The position numbers and the translations under genes were made by a program. The notes under the pieces were generated by a model. It was not told the origin of the DNA. It saw only the letters and a program-made list of their open reading frames with translations, and did no database searches. Below are positions 54,167 through 63,288 of a DNA stretch of 64,000 bases, piece by piece. Source of the stretch: Aphanomyces cochlioides (lineage: Eukaryota; Oomycota; Saprolegniomycetes; Saprolegniales; Verrucalvaceae); contig JAHQRK010000011.1 of the NCBI GenBank assembly GCA_019828595.1, positions 434,001 to 498,000 of the forward strand, given 5' to 3'. Each line of letters opens with the position of its first letter. Within the stretch, counting starts at the first letter, position 1.

Positions 54167-55343
54167 ATGAAGATCATTGTGGTTGGTGGCGGTATTGTCG
54201 GCCTCTCGACGGCATTGGCGCTCTTGGAGCATGGGTTCCTCGACGTGAAGATTGTCGCTGACAGCTTTGACGACACGACATCGCACGTTGCTGGCGCCGT
54301 GTGGCGTCCGATGTTTGCAGGAAGCACGTCCGACCACACGATGGAGTATGTAGATTTGTGATGGAATCGCCATGGAAACTCATCGTTCTTTGTAGTCGAT
54401 GGGGCCATGAAACCATGCTATGGCTGCGTGGGCTGATCGAGCATTACGGCACGGATGTCGTCGGCTGCAAACGTACGCCCGGCGTGGAATTGCAAGACAC
54501 GCCAATTGAATCCAATCCATGTTGGGCACATTCCGTGGAAGATTTCCGTCTCCTGACGCCTGAAGAAGCTCTCAAGTACGCGCCTTACACCAAGAAGTAT
54601 GGATGTGTCTTTACTTCGGTTATGATCCACCCTGGGTACCTTGACGATCGCAGTGGATTCCCTAAGGATTTTCGTGTTGCAGGGTCTTGATGGACTGGAT
54701 CACAAAGCAAATCCAAGCCCGCGGCGGAACATTTGAGCGGCGCCACGTCTCTAGTTTGAACGACCTCGACGCCGATATCATCGTCAACTGCACTGGTAAG
54801 ACTCGCAACTCCATCTTGCATCTTGACGAGTTTGATCAAGGCGTGAATGCTGGCAAGTTGGTCAACGACGCGAATGTCTACCCAGTGCGTGGCCAAGTGA
54901 TCAAAGTACGACAAGACTCTGCGCTTATTGTATTCTTATCTTCCTGAAAGGTGATCAATCCTGCCATTACGCGCTTCATTACGGTCGAAAGCCATGGCCA
55001 GTACACGTATATCTTGCCGCGCCACAACGGTGAAGTCACACTGGGCGGCACCGCGCAGCCACACAACTGGTCGACTGAAAATGACCAAGACGACGTCAAG
55101 CAAATCATGGAGCGTTGCATTGCGCTCATGCCGGAAGTGAAAGACAGCAAAGTTCTCTTTGCCAAAGCTGGCTTGCGTCCAACGACCACGAAAGGCACGC
55201 GTGTCGAACTGGACGCGAAACGCACAACGACTGGAGCTTGGATTGTGCACAACTATGGCCATGGAGGCAGTGGCCACACCATCCATCGCGGCTGCGCTTC
55301 GGACGTCGTCCAGATCATCCGTTCCTTGCATGCCAAGTTATAA
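54167..55343 (+). CDS. D-amino-acid oxidase family flavoenzyme (copy B)
   Basis: Five exons: 54167-54345, 54396-54635, 54683-54795, 54841-54905 and 54951-55343, introns 45-50 nt, 329 residues. Exons 1, 3, 4 and 5 have the same lengths as in copy A (179, 113, 65, 393 nt) and exon 2 is longer by three codons. Start chosen by alignment with copy A (MKIIVVGGGIVGLSTALALL); upstream ATGs at 54120 and 54150 are in frame. Core segments: VAGAVWRPMFAG, NVYPVRGQVIKVINPA, GLRPTTTKGTRVELD, NYGHGGSGHTIHRGC. It ends SLHAKL, where AKL is a plausible peroxisomal signal. A tandem duplicate of copy A in the same orientation; the copies are clearly diverged, so the event is not recent. Confidence 0.9.
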
Positions 55344-55588
55344 AACCAGTGGACTTGCATCCTTGCGGGCTCATCAAGCCTTCGTGTTCATCCTGTAAAT
55401 GACATATGGACATTTGAAACGTGTGAAGTTATGAATTCTACCAGGCAAGCTCTGGAAAACTTTGAAACATGCAAATGTCAGTGATTAAAAGGTAGAAGAA
55501 GATGCCTAAGACGAGGAAAGATGCCCGAGAGGAGTCCAAGACAGTTCCAGAGCGGATGATGCCTTGTACTTGATCGCTGGCCGATGGT

Positions 55589-56458
55589 TTAGGCTTGAGA
55601 AAGCGTAAGCAAGCGTTCCAAACGAGCAGGTTCCAAGGACTTATCGTCTTTCAACTGTGTATACGCTTGAAGGAAGTATGGCTTTGCTTTGTCATGCTCG
55701 TTTAGAGCTTCGTAGTTTTCCGCGAGTTCCTCGGAGACGTAGCCATCTTCTTCAGTGCTGCCGTTCTCCAACGCATGGAGGATTTCAAGCGCTTGAGCAT
55801 ATTCCTTGAGCGAGCGATGAGTCCGTGCAATCATCCACTTGGCGATATGGATCTGCTTGGGCGCTCCCAAACGTTCGCGTGCGGCGAGGGCCGCTTTGAA
55901 GTAGTGCATGGCTTGAGTAAAGTCTCCCGCATCATGACACGTCCAGCCGATATTGTTGGCCAGCGAAGCATCCCACTTGCGCGCTTCAGGATCTTCCGAC
56001 GCCAAGGCAAGTTGCAGAGCTTTCTCACTCCACGATAGAGACTCCTGCGGGTCCTCCATCACAAGAGCAACCATGTGCATTGCATCAATCGCCAACTCGT
56101 CCATGTCTGCCTTTTCTGCAAGAGTTGTTGCTTCAAGGAAGTGAGGCTTCGCTTCCTGGGCGCGCTTCGACGAGCGGAGAGCGCGACCACGCTCCATTCG
56201 CGATCGAACTTTGACTTCAATCGCATCGACGTCCGTTGGATTCGGCAGCGTTGCAGTCTGCTCGTCGATCTTGTCCAACAACGATAGCGCTTCGTCAAAT
56301 CGGTCGCGAAGGCCGTACGTGCGTGCAATTTGCGTTTGGATGCAGAGAGCATCAACCAGCGGTGTATCTGGCGTCAATAAGTCACTGAATCGCTGCTCTG
56401 TCGCGGCGACGTCCGAGAAATCCCAAATTGCGCGGTAGTTGCGGGTCGTCTGAACCAT
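55589..56458 (-). CDS. tetratricopeptide-repeat protein
   Basis: Single exon, 289 residues from the ATG at 56458 (MVQTTRNYRAIWDFSDVAAT). Several TPR-type helical pairs are visible: ALCIQTQIARTYGLRDRFDE-ALSLL (residues about 38-62), AKPHFLEATTLAEKADMDEL, ASLANNIGWTCHDAGDFTQA-MHYFKAAL (about 163-190), WMIARTHRSLKEYAQALEIL and ELAENYEALNEHDKAKPYFL. No other domain. A cytosolic scaffold is the default reading. It is close to bacterial and oomycete stand-alone TPR proteins in style; origin undecided. Confidence 0.8.
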   Translation of the reverse strand: MVQTTRNYRAIWDFSDVAATEQRFSDLLTPDTPLVDALCIQTQIARTYGLRDRFDEALSLLDKIDEQTATLPNPTDVDAIEVKVRSRMERGRALRSSKRAQEAKPHFLEATTLAEKADMDELAIDAMHMVALVMEDPQESLSWSEKALQLALASEDPEARKWDASLANNIGWTCHDAGDFTQAMHYFKAALAARERLGAPKQIHIAKWMIARTHRSLKEYAQALEILHALENGSTEEDGYVSEELAENYEALNEHDKAKPYFLQAYTQLKDDKSLEPARLERLLTLSQA

Positions 56459-56508
56459 GTCAAAGGAAATTTGTCAATGAGTTCAACATGGAAAATATCA
56501 TTTTATAA

Positions 56509-56782
56509 GGGTGCGTCTGGCAAAATTTCAAAATCAATATGCCATTTTCAGCAAAATTGGGATTAACGATTTATGGCATATTCAAAATAGAGGTAAAACC
56601 TCCATTTCGTAAAATGGCATTTTGGGAGCCTCCACTGAGTATATCCCAACCAAAAATATTGGATTTGGTGCAAAACTCTTTGAGATAAACAAGTTCATAT
56701 TTTGACCTCAATTATTGAATTTGGCCTCAAAATGGCATTTTGGGCCTATTTATTGTAATATTTTCGGTTGCAAGACGGGCCC
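56509..56782. mobile_element. Harbinger-like MITE, 274 bp
   Basis: Ends GGGTGCGTCTGGCA (56509) and, inverted, GGGCCCGTCTTGCA (56782), 11 of 14 matching, flanked by TAA on both sides (56506-56508, 56783-56785). The start resembles the TIR of Harbinger element C (GGGCGGGTCTGGCTGCCAC). No coding capacity. Internal ATGGCATTTTGGG is repeated (56613, 56731). Confidence 0.65.
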
Positions 56783-57254
56783 TAAAGGTTTCAAGTATTG
56801 TGCTTTTGATACAAAATTGTGAGGAACGGTTTGAATCGACCGAGGTTTCGAATCGATTCCGAATCGAACGGGCTTCTCTGATTGGCTAGAATTAAAAATT
56901 AAAAATAGTCAGCCAATCAGAATCGATCAGCCACCTCACTCACGCAAAACACACACTGACACACACCACTTCAGTATGATTTGAAAATGAATTCGCATTT
57001 TGGTCAAAACCACAAATTTGGTTGAAAATGACAATATAAATTCTCATGGTAATTTTCATATTTGCAAAAAAGAGTCAACGACGGCAAGAAGCCAAACTCG
57101 TCGTCAACTTGGGCATAGAAAAGCAAGCGACTGGCGCTGCTGCTCCTCGAACGACAACGAACAAGCCACAGTGACCTGATTGCCCTTGGCGTATGTGGCT
57201 GGCGCTGAAAATGGAAAAACTGTGGCTGAGAGAAGCCATTTCCCCAAAGCGATA

Positions 57255-57647
57255 TCACATTCTACGCTCCAGAGCTCGCATGATCGAGATCGGGACATTG
57301 TGGCGCATGACCAAGGGATGCTTTAGCGATTCAATCCGTGGCGGAAGATCCTCATGGAAATCTTTGGGCGAAATGACTTCCCCATCGTCAATGTAGTACT
57401 CATTGAACGGTAATATCGTGAGTCAACCTGCGAAAGCTTGACCTTGGACTTTATGGATTCAAAAGTGCGCAAATCCGCCGCTCTGGCCGTCAGATAGACG
57501 TCGAGAGTATGCAATTGCTCATGTTGAATGCTCGACGCATTGGAACTTGTGCGGCAAATTTTATTGTGAACGGCGATCGTAAGTTGTTGGAGCAGCAAAT
57601 GCCGTCTTTTTAGCAGGAGCAGTTACGTTATCAATACAAACTTCCAT
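57255..57647 (-). CDS. hypothetical small protein, model uncertain
   Basis: Coding-like minus-strand segments: a possible start MEVCIDNVTAPAKKTAFAAP (57647), then SSIQHEQLHTLDVYLTARAA-DLRTFESIKSK (about 57530-57450). After a likely 44-nt intron (GTCAAG...CAATGAG) comes YYIDDGEVISPKDFHEDLPP and HPLVMRHNVPISIMRALERR, ending at 57255. The first join is not solved. No family recognised. The 56786-57254 stretch has only CCAAT boxes (GATTGGCTAGAA at 56879; AGTCAGCCAATCAG at 56907) and AT-rich DNA. Confidence 0.4.
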
Positions 57648-57673
57648 ATTAAAGTCGCCTGTCAACGACGGTT

Positions 57674-58549
57674 TCACATGTCGGTTTCAGATTGGTGGAT
57701 ATGGCGTTGGATGTCGGCGGCGGCGCGCTTGATGTGCTTGGAATTGCTGAGCAAGTGGTTTGCTCCTTTCAAGTGGAGCCACTGCTTGGGCTCTCTTGCG
57801 CTTTGAAAGAGCGTTTCGCCATGGCGAAGAGGGACGTTCTTGTCCTGGTCGCCGTGGATCACGAGCAACGGAATCGGTCCGTCACTGACACTGGTTGCAA
57901 TGTCGAGCGACTTCATGTCGTCCAAATATGCCGCATCTAGCGGACGGAATAGCTTTCCACTGGACGCGTCAAAGTCAGTCGCGTCGGCTGGAAGTGGCCA
58001 ATCGGTCGGCCAAAAGAACGGCGTCATGCAATAGCCATGCGCTTGAGCAGCGTCGAGTTGGTCTGGTGAAAAGTCGAGATGGATCCCAGCAGCGGTGTCG
58101 GCAATCCCAGCAATGACAGCAATGCTCCGGAGTGACTTGTGCTGCGTGTGATTCCGCAACAACGCGGCGAGGATGGCACCGGTGGAGAGCCCGACGACGT
58201 GGACATGTTTCTTTTGCAGCTCATGCTCGCAGTAAGCAATCATCCCATCGGCATCCTCGAGCTCGCGACTGAGCAGCTTGGAGCGGTATGGAACTGCGTC
58301 GTCAGATCCTGGAAGTCCTGAAAAGTTGACGCAGAGGAGATCGTACGGCAGCAATTCTTGCAGTTTGCGCGGCATGCGGCTGGCAAAGTATGGCGGTGCA
58401 GAGATATCAGGATGCACGGAGAGGTCTGGAAAGCCATGAAAGTACAACACAATGCTCGATGACGACGGTGACGATGGCGCGGAGGACAACAGACCGAGCA
58501 AACTTCGCCTGCCGACGTCAATGCGGACATGGCGGAGGGTTCGTGCCAT
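57674..58549 (-). CDS. alpha/beta hydrolase fold protein
   Basis: Single exon; 291 residues from the ATG at 58549 (MARTLRHVRIDVGRRSLLGL). The fold is clear: IVLYFHGFPDLSVHPDISAP (oxyanion HG), LPYDLLCVNFSGLPGSDD, VHVVGLSTGAILAALL with the nucleophile elbow G-L-S-T-G, LLVIHGDQDKNVPLRHGE with the acid, and LKGANHLLSNS with the catalytic His. All three catalytic residues are present. Substrate unknown. The Ser/Pro-rich loop (SSAPSSPSSSS) between strands 1 and 2 is odd but in frame. Confidence 0.85.
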   Translation of the reverse strand: MARTLRHVRIDVGRRSLLGLLSSAPSSPSSSSIVLYFHGFPDLSVHPDISAPPYFASRMPRKLQELLPYDLLCVNFSGLPGSDDAVPYRSKLLSRELEDADGMIAYCEHELQKKHVHVVGLSTGAILAALLRNHTQHKSLRSIAVIAGIADTAAGIHLDFSPDQLDAAQAHGYCMTPFFWPTDWPLPADATDFDASSGKLFRPLDAAYLDDMKSLDIATSVSDGPIPLLVIHGDQDKNVPLRHGETLFQSAREPKQWLHLKGANHLLSNSKHIKRAAADIQRHIHQSETDM

Positions 58550-58783
58550 TGGATCCACAAGCGGAACGGCTTTTTATCCAATGAGGATGGAACCGCGGCA
58601 TGGGGCCATGGCAACAGCACAAACGAGGCAATTCCCGCCAGGATCCCTCTGGAGCAACGACGGGGAACATTGCCGAGCTCTGGTGTCTCCCTCCTGCGTG
58701 CTGCTACATCTACGACACCTGCAAGCCAAGGGTAGTCGTGAAAGTTGAGTCTATTTCGAGCGCAGACAGCGCCGTCGTCGTCC

Positions 58784-60065
58784 TTAATCCTTCTTGAGAG
58801 CGGCGTGCTTGTCTCGGATCTTGTCCATCCAGCTCTTCTGCTCCAGGATGACTTTGCCATTGATTGCATGGACAAAGAGCTCGGCTTGTGATGTCGAGTC
58901 GTCGGCGGTGGCTTCGCTCTTTTGGTTGAAGAACGACGTCGTCATCGCGGACGCTTTGGCTCCGTTGAGGTTGATTTTGCCAGAGCTCATGGTGGACGCC
59001 ACCGCGGCCTCGGCGGTGGGTTTCAATGTTCCAGTGGCCACGACGTAGTCTTCCTCGAGCTGATCGAGCTCATACCCGTCGTCAAATGCACAGCCAGGGG
59101 TTTCCACGGCACTGGCATGCAATTCCACGCCCAGCTCAAGCGACGGCGCGACGGAAATGCGAGCGTTGCCACCAACGACAAGGCGGGTCGATGTGTCGTC
59201 CGTCGACGGCGCAATCGCGTCGAAATGGACATTCAAGTTGCAATTGTCGCCCGTGTCTTCGACAAACAAGCTGCCATTCACGCTCCCGACGTGGATTTCT
59301 GCCATGCCTATGTCGTCCATCACTGAGCAAGAAGGGAGGAGAACGGTCCATACCGTCACTGCGAATGTCAAGACCGCCGTGGACATTTCCAATCAACAAG
59401 TTGCCGCTTGCTGCGCTTTGAATGGTCGCCAAGGACGTGTACAATGCTCCGAAAGACGAGTTGAGAGCGGCCGCTGGATGCCGCGCAAGTGTGATATCAG
59501 CGCGCTGGGCCATGAGTCGCTTGCAGTCGATTTGCTTTGCGGTCAGGGTCGCTTTGTCGCCTTCCACAAGAGTTTTCACGTGAATCGCGCCGTCGTTTGA
59601 AGCCAGACGCAATGTATTGCCACGAACCTTGTCGACAGAGATATCTCCATGAGAGACTGCAATCGAAACATTCCCTTCGATCTTGTCGTGCAGCGTCGCT
59701 TTGCCTTGAACAATTGATACATTGAGGTCGATTTGAGGCGGGAGATGCAATTCCGCGTACAAAAGCGCCCCGTCGTCGTGGTCTGCCTCGCTATCTTCCA
59801 CTCGAATGCTTGTACTAGTCGACTGCGTCGCTGTGGTCACGCGGAATGCATCAGGAAGCGACGTCTCGAGTTGGATTTCATTTGACAACGACGGTCGCAC
59901 GTGGAGCTCCAGTGGTCGAGATCCTTTCAGCTGAAACTCTTTCAGCTTGTCTGGGAGAGGAATCACTACACGGTGAGGCGCAGATCCAGTCGATAGACGC
60001 GCTACACTCCATGCAGGACGAGCTACAAGCCACGTCCCGCGGCAACCTCGGCGCAATCCAAGCAT
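58784..60065 (-). CDS. FAM185A-like DUF4097 beta-helix protein
   Basis: Two exons: 60065-59360 and 59322-58784. The intron is only 37 nt (GTGACGG...GCTCAG), among the shortest here. 414 residues. An arginine-rich presequence (MLGLRRGCRGTWLVARPAWS) suggests mitochondrial import. The middle has short repeated beta-rungs typical of DUF4097 adhesin-like proteins: DLNVSIVQGKATLHDKIEGN-VSIAVSHGDISVDKVRGNTL, LIGNVHGGLDIR, AEIHVGSVNGSLFVED. FAM185A in animals has the same layout; its function is not established. The C-terminus is basic (KSWMDKIRDKHAALKKD). A CCGGAT palindrome lies 20 bp before the ATG. Confidence 0.75.
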
Positions 60066-60084
60066 TGTGGAATTCCAATCAAAC

Positions 60085-60095
60085 TATCCGGATAA
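60085..60095. promoter_or_regulatory. CCGGAT palindrome upstream of FAM185A-like gene
   Basis: TATCCGGATAA, 20 bp upstream of the minus-strand ATG at 60065. Confidence 0.5.
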
Positions 60096-60295
60096 AATGT
60101 TCAAATTTAATCAGTAATTTGGAACGTAAGAATGAAATTCGACTGCTAAAGCAAAACGTCGCATCCTTTTTGGAACAAAGACTTCAAATATGGAGCACGA
60201 CAGTCAAAAGTTTGGTGAAGGCAGAGAATTCCACAGCGGCCGCTTCGTTGCCGCTCCAAGAGCACGTGTGCTCTAAAGACGCTCAGCCTTCTTGA

Positions 60296-60540
60296 TGGTG
60301 GACAAATCGAAGCCGAATGTACTGTAGCTCACGTTGAAATACGCGTCGAAGTGTTTCTTGGTGGCCTTTTCGAGAAATTCCAGCCGCAGCTTTGACGTCC
60401 TCCACCGCGGAATACGAGGCTCATCACGTTGGAGCACTTGGAGCAAGACACAGCGTCTCCGTTGATGTGGAACTTGTCCGTGGCGTCGATGGAGATAGGT
60501 TCACCACAAGAAGCGGGACGATGCCATCTACATGGATGAA
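60296..60540 (-). pseudogene. fragment of a glycine-rich-domain gene copy
   Basis: The DNA matches two separated parts of the neighbouring gene: AATCGAAGCCGAATG...GTTGAAATACG (60306-60345) corresponds to 61520-61565, and GGAGCACTTGGA...GATGTGGAACTTGT (60431-60477) to 61806-61855. The piece between them is largely missing. It is a deleted, unexpressed copy. Confidence 0.65.
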
Positions 60541-60590
60541 GCTCCGGCCAAAGTTGATGGATTGATTAGATACAAGACATGAGATTTCTG

Positions 60591-62615
60591 CTAGTCACTG
60601 CTACCACCGCCGCAACCACCGCCACAGCCTCCACCACCTCCACCAGTATCGCCACTGCTGTCTCCATACACGACGCTGTAGGTATTATAGTCCACACTGG
60701 TCGATGTGTCGGTGTTGGAGCTGTAGCTTGCTTTAGCTCCACTGGAGGGTTTACTGCCCGCGCGACGCGTACCCATGACCCAGTAGTGCGCTGCAGGATG
60801 GCTTGCGCAGCCTCCAGAGCCACAACCGCCAAAATCGGACGTGCCGCAGCCAGCATTGACAGTATCTCCGCAGACATGGTCACCTTCAGACTCATTCGCG
60901 TAGAAGACGTAGCCCAGTCGCCCTTGAGCCATGAGATAGCTCTGCCGTGAATACTTGAGTCGCACGCGGCCGTCCATGACTGGCGTGCCGATCACAGCCA
61001 TGTACACTTGCAAGTTGTCGAGTTGCGGCTCTGTAGCCACCGCCATGTCGTCGGGAATCACCGCTGACGTATACGAGAGATCTTCCACTGGAAATGCTTC
61101 GTTGACGCCAAAGAAGCGGCAATCCCGCGATGGACATCGACTTTCTGGTCCTTGTGCATCTTCTCCCATCGGGGCGTAGGATGAATATGGCTCGTCGTAC
61201 GCCGCACTCCACAGGACGAACGACTCACTGTAGCCATCCTTCAAGCCACCGCCTTCGATCGTGTCGTCATGCTTGACGAGATAGCCCATGTCCTTCGTGC
61301 AAAAGTCGTAGTAAGCTTGAGTGTCCGTCTGATGCGTATGCCAGACGAGATCAATGTCGGCCGTCGGGACGACCACGTCCGTCGCCTTTTTGATCTTCAT
61401 GAGGTGCATAAACTTGTGGTAGCGGACGATGGACGCTTGGAGCACCTCGGCGTGGCTCCAGTAGTTGTAGTTTGGACAGATCTTGTTGATAAAGTCGAGC
61501 TGGCGGATCATGGCTTTGACCAAGTCGAAGCCAAATGGACTGCGATTCCCGTTGAAATACGTCTTGGTGTGTTTCCAAGCATCCTGCTGGAGTTGCCTCA
61601 CGCCTGCTTCGCTTCCCTTTCTCGCTTCAGCTTTCATGCGGGAGCGTAATTCAGACATAAACGTGTCGATGGAGCCATCGGATGGGACGTCGGGTGTGAT
61701 CACAGTGAGAGTTCTCGGGTTGCCTTTCAAGGTGCACTCGACAGTTAGCACGGGAGCATTCGCAATGAACTTGACCATCTCAAACACGTCGAGGGTGATC
61801 ACGTTGGAGCACTTGGTCCAATTCACCGCGTCGCCTTTGATGTGGAACTTGTACATCGTCTCGACGGGAATGGATTCACCACAGCCTGGATGGGGACACT
61901 TGGCGTATAGTTCCTTGATGGCCGTGCGGTGCGCCATCTCGTCGTGACCGCAGTAGAATTCATAGTACGACGGATGCAAGCGATGGACTGTGTGGGCAAA
62001 GTTGGCCACGCTGTGGTCGAGATAAAACTCGGCTTCCAAGTCTAACAAGTGGCTGTAGACTTGTTCCATCGTGCTGCATTGGCCTTGGAAATCGTACATG
62101 GCGAGCATTTCGTTCAAGTGGTCTTGGACTTGAGCGACCTTCACGGAGGACGCTGCCACTTTACAAGGCGCAGCAGCTTCGGCTTCGTTGATTTCCTTGG
62201 CGACATGGAGGAAATTGGTCCAAGCATCGAACGTCGGTGGAGTCCAGTGCGGTGTTTGAGCAGCTAGACCGAGGACATGACGGAATCGCTCCAAGCGGGA
62301 CGTGGAAGGCGAGGAGAACTCCAATTTGTGCCATGGTTTTGTTTTGAGTCGATAGAAATGACTCGAGATGTGCTCAATCGTCATGCCGTGGACGCGAAAC
62401 GCATGCTCTCGCTTCCCATGGTCGTAGATCTCCAAGGTTTGACCTGTCAGGACAAACTGTCGCCAGCCATATTGCGCCGCCTTGCCGCCAAAGAGTGACG
62501 TCTTCTTGACTTGAAAATCGACTGCGTAGTGGGCAAATTGGAGTGGAGCTGCGGTGCTCGCCTCGGTCTGCACTGTGCTGCTCGTCTCGGATGCATCCCA
62601 TGTTGGTCCTCCCAT
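60591..62615 (-). CDS. PH plus glycine-rich-domain (GRDP-like, DUF1399) protein
   Basis: Single exon, 674 residues from the ATG at 62615. Residues about 28-130 look like a PH domain (VDFQVKKTSLFGGKAAQYGW-RQFVLTGQTLEIYDHGKREH). The middle is the GRDP/DUF1399 domain with its landmarks: HRLHPSYYEFYCGHDEMAHR, LVKAMIRQLDFINKICPNYN, SIVRYHKFMHLMKIKK and VPTADIDLVWHTHQTDTQAY. A beta-sandwich-like region follows (YMAVIGTPVMDGRVRLKY), and the end is Gly/Cys-rich (GGGGGGCGGGCGGGSSD). Plant GRDPs affect stress and signalling; their mechanism is not settled. The N-terminal PH domain is not part of plant GRDPs as I know them. Partial copies on both sides show an unstable array. Confidence 0.82.
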   Translation of the reverse strand: MGGPTWDASETSSTVQTEASTAAPLQFAHYAVDFQVKKTSLFGGKAAQYGWRQFVLTGQTLEIYDHGKREHAFRVHGMTIEHISSHFYRLKTKPWHKLEFSSPSTSRLERFRHVLGLAAQTPHWTPPTFDAWTNFLHVAKEINEAEAAAPCKVAASSVKVAQVQDHLNEMLAMYDFQGQCSTMEQVYSHLLDLEAEFYLDHSVANFAHTVHRLHPSYYEFYCGHDEMAHRTAIKELYAKCPHPGCGESIPVETMYKFHIKGDAVNWTKCSNVITLDVFEMVKFIANAPVLTVECTLKGNPRTLTVITPDVPSDGSIDTFMSELRSRMKAEARKGSEAGVRQLQQDAWKHTKTYFNGNRSPFGFDLVKAMIRQLDFINKICPNYNYWSHAEVLQASIVRYHKFMHLMKIKKATDVVVPTADIDLVWHTHQTDTQAYYDFCTKDMGYLVKHDDTIEGGGLKDGYSESFVLWSAAYDEPYSSYAPMGEDAQGPESRCPSRDCRFFGVNEAFPVEDLSYTSAVIPDDMAVATEPQLDNLQVYMAVIGTPVMDGRVRLKYSRQSYLMAQGRLGYVFYANESEGDHVCGDTVNAGCGTSDFGGCGSGGCASHPAAHYWVMGTRRAGSKPSSGAKASYSSNTDTSTSVDYNTYSVVYGDSSGDTGGGGGGCGGGCGGGSSD

Positions 62616-62685
62616 GATAAATTAAATTTGATGAAAATATTGTCGAATTTGGAGTTGCGAATCGAATAATCGATTTGAGAATAGA

Positions 62686-62732
62686 CTAGCCAATCAGATT
62701 GCGCTATTATTTATTTTCAGCCAATGAAATGG
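62686..62732. promoter_or_regulatory. CCAAT boxes upstream of GRDP-like gene
   Basis: ACTAGCCAATCAG (62685) and TTCAGCCAATGAAA (62717), 70-115 bp upstream of the ATG at 62615 (minus). Confidence 0.5.
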
Positions 62733-63208
62733 CTTTATTTTTGCTCACCCGCTTCACATCGTCAAAAAATCTCAACACCAATGCTTCCTTGCGCATCCTC
62801 AGCGCGGCTGATGGATATAGGAGCAGCTCATCAATGGCATTGGTAAAAGATACATTTCACGAGAAAAAGCCATTCAAAATCGATTCGGCAAATCGACGTG
62901 GAAAGTCGAAATTGACGTTACGATCCGACGACACAACCCAACGACACCTTCAAAAAATATCCTGGGATGCATCTGAACATGAGATAGAGGAGTCAACGCA
63001 CCACGACGGGATAGCAAAGTCGAGAACGCTGACATTTGTGTGTTGTGTTGACTTCAGAGGCCATCACGTCCACGACAAACTCACGGCATCACTTGCGACT
63101 GGCATGGCTGGAGGAGCTATGAACCACACCAACTGGTTGCTGCTGACTGAGACATCGTGGGGATGGAGTGTGAACAGCATCGCCTCTCTTTGGCATACAA
63201 GGTCATGA
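62729..63208 (+). CDS. possible ORF of unknown function
   Basis: The plus-strand frame from ATG 62729 (MALFLLTRFTSSKNLNTNAS) runs 159 codons to 63208. No family recognised. Its start overlaps CCAAT boxes that serve the divergent gene. The opposite strand also has an open stretch (63294-63064), so expression is unproven. Confidence 0.3.
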   Translation: MALFLLTRFTSSKNLNTNASLRILSAADGYRSSSSMALVKDTFHEKKPFKIDSANRRGKSKLTLRSDDTTQRHLQKISWDASEHEIEESTHHDGIAKSRTLTFVCCVDFRGHHVHDKLTASLATGMAGGAMNHTNWLLLTETSWGWSVNSIASLWHTRS

Positions 63209-63288
63209 AGGAGCGTCATGTAGCGCTGATAAGAGTGTAGCAAAGCGAGCGCACTAGCAAGAGCGATGCAGCGTTTGACAATGAACGA

